A DNA stretch of 8,604 bases from Nitrolancea sp040255925 (GTDB lineage: Bacteria; Chloroflexota; Chloroflexia; Thermomicrobiales; Thermomicrobiaceae). Position 1 is the stretch's first letter. The number at the start of each line of letters is the position of its first letter. Made by a program: the position numbers and the translations under genes. Below the pieces are notes generated by a model, which saw only the letters and a program-made list of their open reading frames with translations, searched no databases and was not told the DNA's origin. The stretch is from the NCBI GenBank assembly GCA_040255925.1, contig JBDZVX010000106.1, forward strand, positions 1-8,604. Direction: 5' to 3'. Shown one piece after another: positions 6,301 to 8,604 of the stretch.

Positions 6301-7026
6301 ATGCTCGTTGCCATCTTCGGACTCTTTCTTTTCGTCTTCGCGGCCTTCATCGCGATCGTCCTGACGGTCGGCCTCACCCTTGGATCGCTGGTGACGTTGG
6401 TGCGAGCGCCGGGCCAACTCCTGACCCTCCTCCACAATCAGACGTTGCGACGGAATCATGCCTTGGAACATGCAACGGTCAATGTGATCGAGGAGCGATA
6501 TGGCCCGAGCCGGCTTTCCGGCTTGGCTCAGCCCGGCGGATTCATTATCCAGGGTGGCGCGCCTCCGGAGTTGGTTGCTGACGCCGCGCAAGAGGCGTTA
6601 ACACGGCTCCGGGCCGGGGAATGGCGCCTCGCGATCCATCGCCGCTGTGGAACGACCATGCTGGCCGCGCAGCTGGTGATGGCCATGGCGTTTCTGACGG
6701 TATTGCTGGCAACTGGGGAATTCAGCTTTCTCCCGTTCGTCGTTGGAATTCTGGCGGCAGTCCTGCTCGCCCGGGCGGTTAGCCCAGTGTTGCAACGCTT
6801 TGTCACCACGAGCGCGCGGGTTGGGTCGATGACCATTACCGGGGTCGAAATTCAGCCCCCGACGAACTCGTTCGGGATCGTGTCGATGATCGCGCTCGGC
6901 CCGGTTTTCGTTCACACGAGCCAAACCGGATCGACTATCCCATCGGAGCGCAAGAACGACGGGCAAGTTACGATCATTACCGGAGAGCAGGATGAGGTGC
7001 CGGTTGGGGATTACCGCGTGCGGTAA
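6301..7026 (+). CDS. Membrane protein resembling the DUF6391 family, with HxxEH motif
   Basis: This 241-residue protein has one membrane helix at the N-terminus (about 3-33), a soluble loop (about 36-117), a helical hairpin (about 118-137 and 142-161) and a soluble tail. The loop carries RNHALEHAT (51-59), GGFIIQGG (79-86), ALTRLRAGEWRLAIH (99-113) and CGTT (116-119), a pattern I associate with DUF6391 proteins of Chloroflexota and cyanobacteria. HALEH (53-57) is an HxxEH arrangement, the same spacing used for zinc in M16 peptidases, and H113 and C116 lie just ahead of the second helix on the same side of the membrane. Positive charges around 35-51 and 158-173 suggest that the loop and tail face the cytoplasm. 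The function is unknown. The ATG has AGG five bases upstream. The gene ends inside an inverted repeat. Confidence 0.85.
   Translation: MLVAIFGLFLFVFAAFIAIVLTVGLTLGSLVTLVRAPGQLLTLLHNQTLRRNHALEHATVNVIEERYGPSRLSGLAQPGGFIIQGGAPPELVADAAQEALTRLRAGEWRLAIHRRCGTTMLAAQLVMAMAFLTVLLATGEFSFLPFVVGILAAVLLARAVSPVLQRFVTTSARVGSMTITGVEIQPPTNSFGIVSMIALGPVFVHTSQTGSTIPSERKNDGQVTIITGEQDEVPVGDYRVR
7011..7026. repeat. Inverted repeat spanning the stop codon of the DUF6391-like gene
   Basis: TTACCGC and GCGGTAA form a perfect 7-base inverted repeat around a GT centre, the right arm including the TAA stop. An outer pair, GCCGG (6999-7003) with CCGGC (7035-7039), could enclose it. There is no T-run after it, so it does not look like a standard intrinsic terminator. 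It could be an mRNA 3' end structure or an operator. Confidence 0.5.
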
Positions 7027-7032
7027 ATGTAC

Positions 7033-7100
7033 GTCCGGCTTCGCTGATAGCGTGGAGGCGGAGTCCCACGCGTTCAGGTCGGACTACCGTCTCCGTCTCC
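7033..7100 (+). ncRNA. Candidate structured RNA element with mutually exclusive stems
   Basis: One fold pairs GTCCG (7033-7037) with CGGAC (7080-7084) around a hairpin GCGTGG/CCACGC (7050-7055 with 7066-7071, loop of ten). The loop and the edge of that hairpin (GGAGGCGGAG, 7054-7063) can instead pair with CTCCGTCTCC (7091-7100) over ten base pairs including one G-U. The second fold would replace the first or form a pseudoknot with its loop. This is read from complementarity only; GC-rich sequence makes chance pairing common. Confidence 0.25.
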
Positions 7101-7268
7101 GGGGCTGTCGGGCCGGCGAGCCAGTCCGGGCCGGTGCGTATTGCGGAGTGGGAGTTCGGCCCGCGCCGAAGGCGGCTCGTGCCAGTTCCCATCCTTGAAT
7201 AATCAGCCGGCGTAGTCGGGCACACATGAGCTTGATTCCTCCACGTCGTTGATATCTGCCCGCGGCGC

Positions 7269-7298
7269 TTGTGCGGGTTCCGTGTCACTTGCTATAAC
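7269..7298 (+). promoter_or_regulatory. Extended -10 promoter of the phosphofructokinase gene
   Basis: TATAAC (7293-7298) matches five of six -10 positions and is preceded by TGC, an extended -10 element. TTGTGC (7269-7274), 18 bases upstream, supplies a weak -35. Transcription would start near 7305, leaving a leader of about 120 bases before the GTG at 7428. The -35 overlaps the right arm of a GC hairpin, which may matter for regulation. Confidence 0.5.
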
Positions 7299-7417
7299 GC
7301 ATTCACCATGCCGTCTATTCACTTCGAGTGACGTGAGGATCCCAGAATCCGAACCGCGCTCCGTGTCAGGCAGTCCGGCCTAGTTGATTATTGGCGGCAT
7401 GTGTATTCAACGATTGT

Positions 7418-7422
7418 GGAGA
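7418..7422 (+). promoter_or_regulatory. Ribosome binding site of the phosphofructokinase gene
   Basis: GGAGA lies five bases before the GTG at 7428 and supports that start; the protein then begins MTNRGNLLIAQSGGPT, normal for this enzyme clade. Confidence 0.6.
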
Positions 7423-7427
7423 AATCC

Positions 7428-8604
7428 GTGACAAATCGAGGCAACCTTTTGATTGCCCAGTCGGGCGGTCCGACGGCGGTAATGAACAGTAGCCTAGTCG
7501 GCGCCATCGAGACGGCGTGGGCGAGTGACCGGTTCGACGTCATTCTCGGCGCTCGCAACGGCGTCGAGGGTATCCTGGCCGAATCATTCGTCGAACTCGG
7601 ATTGCAGCCGCCGGCAGCGCTCGACCGCGTTCAGCGTACTCCATCCGCCGCGCTCGGGACGACCCGCCTCCGGCTCACGGATGAGAGCGCGATCCGGGCG
7701 GTCTCCATTCTCAAGCGCTACAGCATTCGGGCAGTGGCGCTCATCGGCGGGAACGACTCGGCCGATACCGCGATGCGGCTGTCCGCTGCCGCGAGGGAAT
7801 CCGGGACCGAGCTTGCGGTCGTCAGTATCCCGAAGACCATTGATAACGACCTCCCCGGCACCGATCATTGTCCCGGCTATGGGTCGATCGCGCGGTTTAT
7901 CGCGCTGGCCACCCGTGATTCCGGGCTGGATACCGAGTCGATGGCGGCGCTCTACCCGGTCAAACTGATTGAGGTGATGGGACGGAACGCCGGCTGGGTG
8001 GCGGCGTCGTCCGCGCTGGCCCAGGAGTCGGACGACGAAGCTCCTCATCTCATTTTCTTCCCGGAGCGCCCGCCGCGTGACCTCAGCGAGTTTCTTTCTG
8101 AGATCAAGGCGGCCTACGACCGGCGGGGAACCGTCGTCGCGGTGATTCCGGAGACGCTCAAAACGGCGGACGGCCGCCCGATCGCCGGCGGGGAGGCGAA
8201 TTGGGTGGATGCCTTTGGCCACCCCTATTTCCCCGGGCCGGGGCCGGTGCTAGCGCGTGCCATCGAGGAGCATTTGCGGCTTCGCGCGCGGTACGACAAG
8301 CCGGGCACCATTTCTCGCATGTTTATGGCTGCGGTTTCGGACGTTGACCTCGCTGAGGCACGGGTCGTCGGCGCGGCCGCGGTGCGTCTCTTGCTCAATG
8401 GCACGACGGATGTCATGGTCACGTTGGAGCGTTTGTCCGATGAGCCTTATCGTACGATCACGAGCACGGTTCCGTTGGCGAAGGTGGCGAATAACGAACG
8501 GCTGCTGCCCGACGAATTTATTGGGCCGGATAGACGGTCGGTCACCCAGGCGTTCCGCCGCTACGCGCTGCCATTGATCGGGGATGCTATCCCGGAGTAC
8601 GGGA
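7428..8604 (+). CDS. 6-phosphofructokinase, diphosphate-dependent type (3' end cut by window)
   Basis: From the GTG at 7428 the frame is open to the window end, giving 392 residues without a stop. It is close to full length, since related enzymes have roughly 400 or somewhat more. The enzyme interconverts fructose 6-phosphate and fructose 1,6-bisphosphate in glycolysis. Landmarks are QSGGPTAVMN (11-20), ALGTTRLRL (75-83), LIGGNDSADTA (105-115), SIPKTIDNDLPGTD (133-146) with the catalytic D of TIDND, EVMGRNAGW (182-190) and IPETL (240-244). Two positions point to diphosphate over ATP: the lysine in PKTIDND, where ATP enzymes have glycine, and the aspartate in GGNDS, where ATP enzymes have the glycine of GGDGS. 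The first acidic residue of that loop is asparagine here, which I recall from some diphosphate-type members. With diphosphate the reaction is reversible, so it may also serve gluconeogenesis. ATP use cannot be excluded from sequence alone. Confidence 0.92.
   Translation, partial: MTNRGNLLIAQSGGPTAVMNSSLVGAIETAWASDRFDVILGARNGVEGILAESFVELGLQPPAALDRVQRTPSAALGTTRLRLTDESAIRAVSILKRYSIRAVALIGGNDSADTAMRLSAAARESGTELAVVSIPKTIDNDLPGTDHCPGYGSIARFIALATRDSGLDTESMAALYPVKLIEVMGRNAGWVAASSALAQESDDEAPHLIFFPERPPRDLSEFLSEIKAAYDRRGTVVAVIPETLKTADGRPIAGGEANWVDAFGHPYFPGPGPVLARAIEEHLRLRARYDKPGTISRMFMAAVSDVDLAEARVVGAAAVRLLLNGTTDVMVTLERLSDEPYRTITSTVPLAKVANNERLLPDEFIGPDRRSVTQAFRRYALPLIGDAIPEYG

Larger units (their letters stand above)
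7027..7427 (+). other. 401-base intergenic region with multiple inverted repeats
   Basis: No open frame here has codon use or residue content like the neighbouring genes. The left part (7033-7100) has several competing pairings, described separately. Further along are a GC hairpin (CCCGC 7259-7263 with GCGGG 7273-7277), an extended -10 promoter (7269-7298), and, in the leader that promoter would make, a TCACT-TCG-AGTGA hairpin (7319-7331) and a weak GGAT/ATCC pair (7337-7350). I do not recognise a known riboswitch, tmRNA, SRP RNA or RNase P RNA in it. Confidence 0.5.

Noticed and set aside
7110..7136. Two copies of GGGCCGG close together, considered as a repeat unit
   Set aside because: Seven bases of pure G/C repeated once in GC-rich DNA is expected by chance, and no third copy was seen.
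6977..7288. A 103-codon minus-strand frame across the intergenic region
   Set aside because: The translation is Arg/Pro/Thr-rich with no domain, has no convincing ribosome binding site and overlaps the end of the DUF6391-like gene.
7525..8222. Plus (7525-7968) and minus (7584-8222) open frames inside the phosphofructokinase region
   Set aside because: Both are out of frame with a continuous phosphofructokinase reading frame that carries all of the family motifs.

Overview
The window is GC-rich bacterial DNA in which nearly every base belongs to a compact, codon-biased gene. GTG starts are frequent (three of the eight proteins, plus a possible TTG). The gene content is NrtR-type NAD regulation, a membrane protein that looks like the DUF6391 family, a diphosphate-type phosphofructokinase and a Pro/Ser-linker lipoprotein of the glucose/sorbosone dehydrogenase family. 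This mix fits a Chloroflexota bacterium, perhaps of the Thermomicrobia. That placement is inferred from protein flavour, not from a marker gene.

Left half, minus strand (about 3874 down to 1). A near-consensus promoter (TTGACA, 18-base spacer, TATTAT) drives nrtR, nadB and nadA, whose reading frames are packed end to end. nadB and nadA make quinolinate from L-aspartate and dihydroxyacetone phosphate in de novo NAD synthesis. The first gene encodes the likely regulator, a Nudix-fold sensor with a decayed catalytic box fused to a winged helix. An imperfect dyad with a GT-N7-AC core lies between -35 and -10 and is the best candidate operator, suggesting an autoregulated NAD operon. nadC, the next step, is not in the window. 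A single-BON-domain protein follows nadA in the same direction, and the first codons of what may be a YugP-type zinc metallopeptidase run off the left edge.

Middle, plus strand (3987 to 6183). Divergent from nrtR is a two-gene unit: an O-methyltransferase-fold protein without the usual catalytic histidine, then, four bases after its stop, a lipoprotein of the PQQ glucose/sorbosone dehydrogenase beta-propeller family.

Right, plus strand (6301 to 8604). A three-helix membrane protein resembling DUF6391 carries an HxxEH motif. A 401-base intergenic region with several overlapping inverted repeats and a good extended -10 promoter follows. The last gene is a diphosphate-type 6-phosphofructokinase cut by the window edge. 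No convincing intrinsic terminator with a T-run was found anywhere. No mobile element, CRISPR array, tRNA or rRNA was seen. The window is mainly core metabolism. The least understood items are the HxxEH membrane protein, the structured region after it, and the methyltransferase-like protein paired with the lipoprotein.
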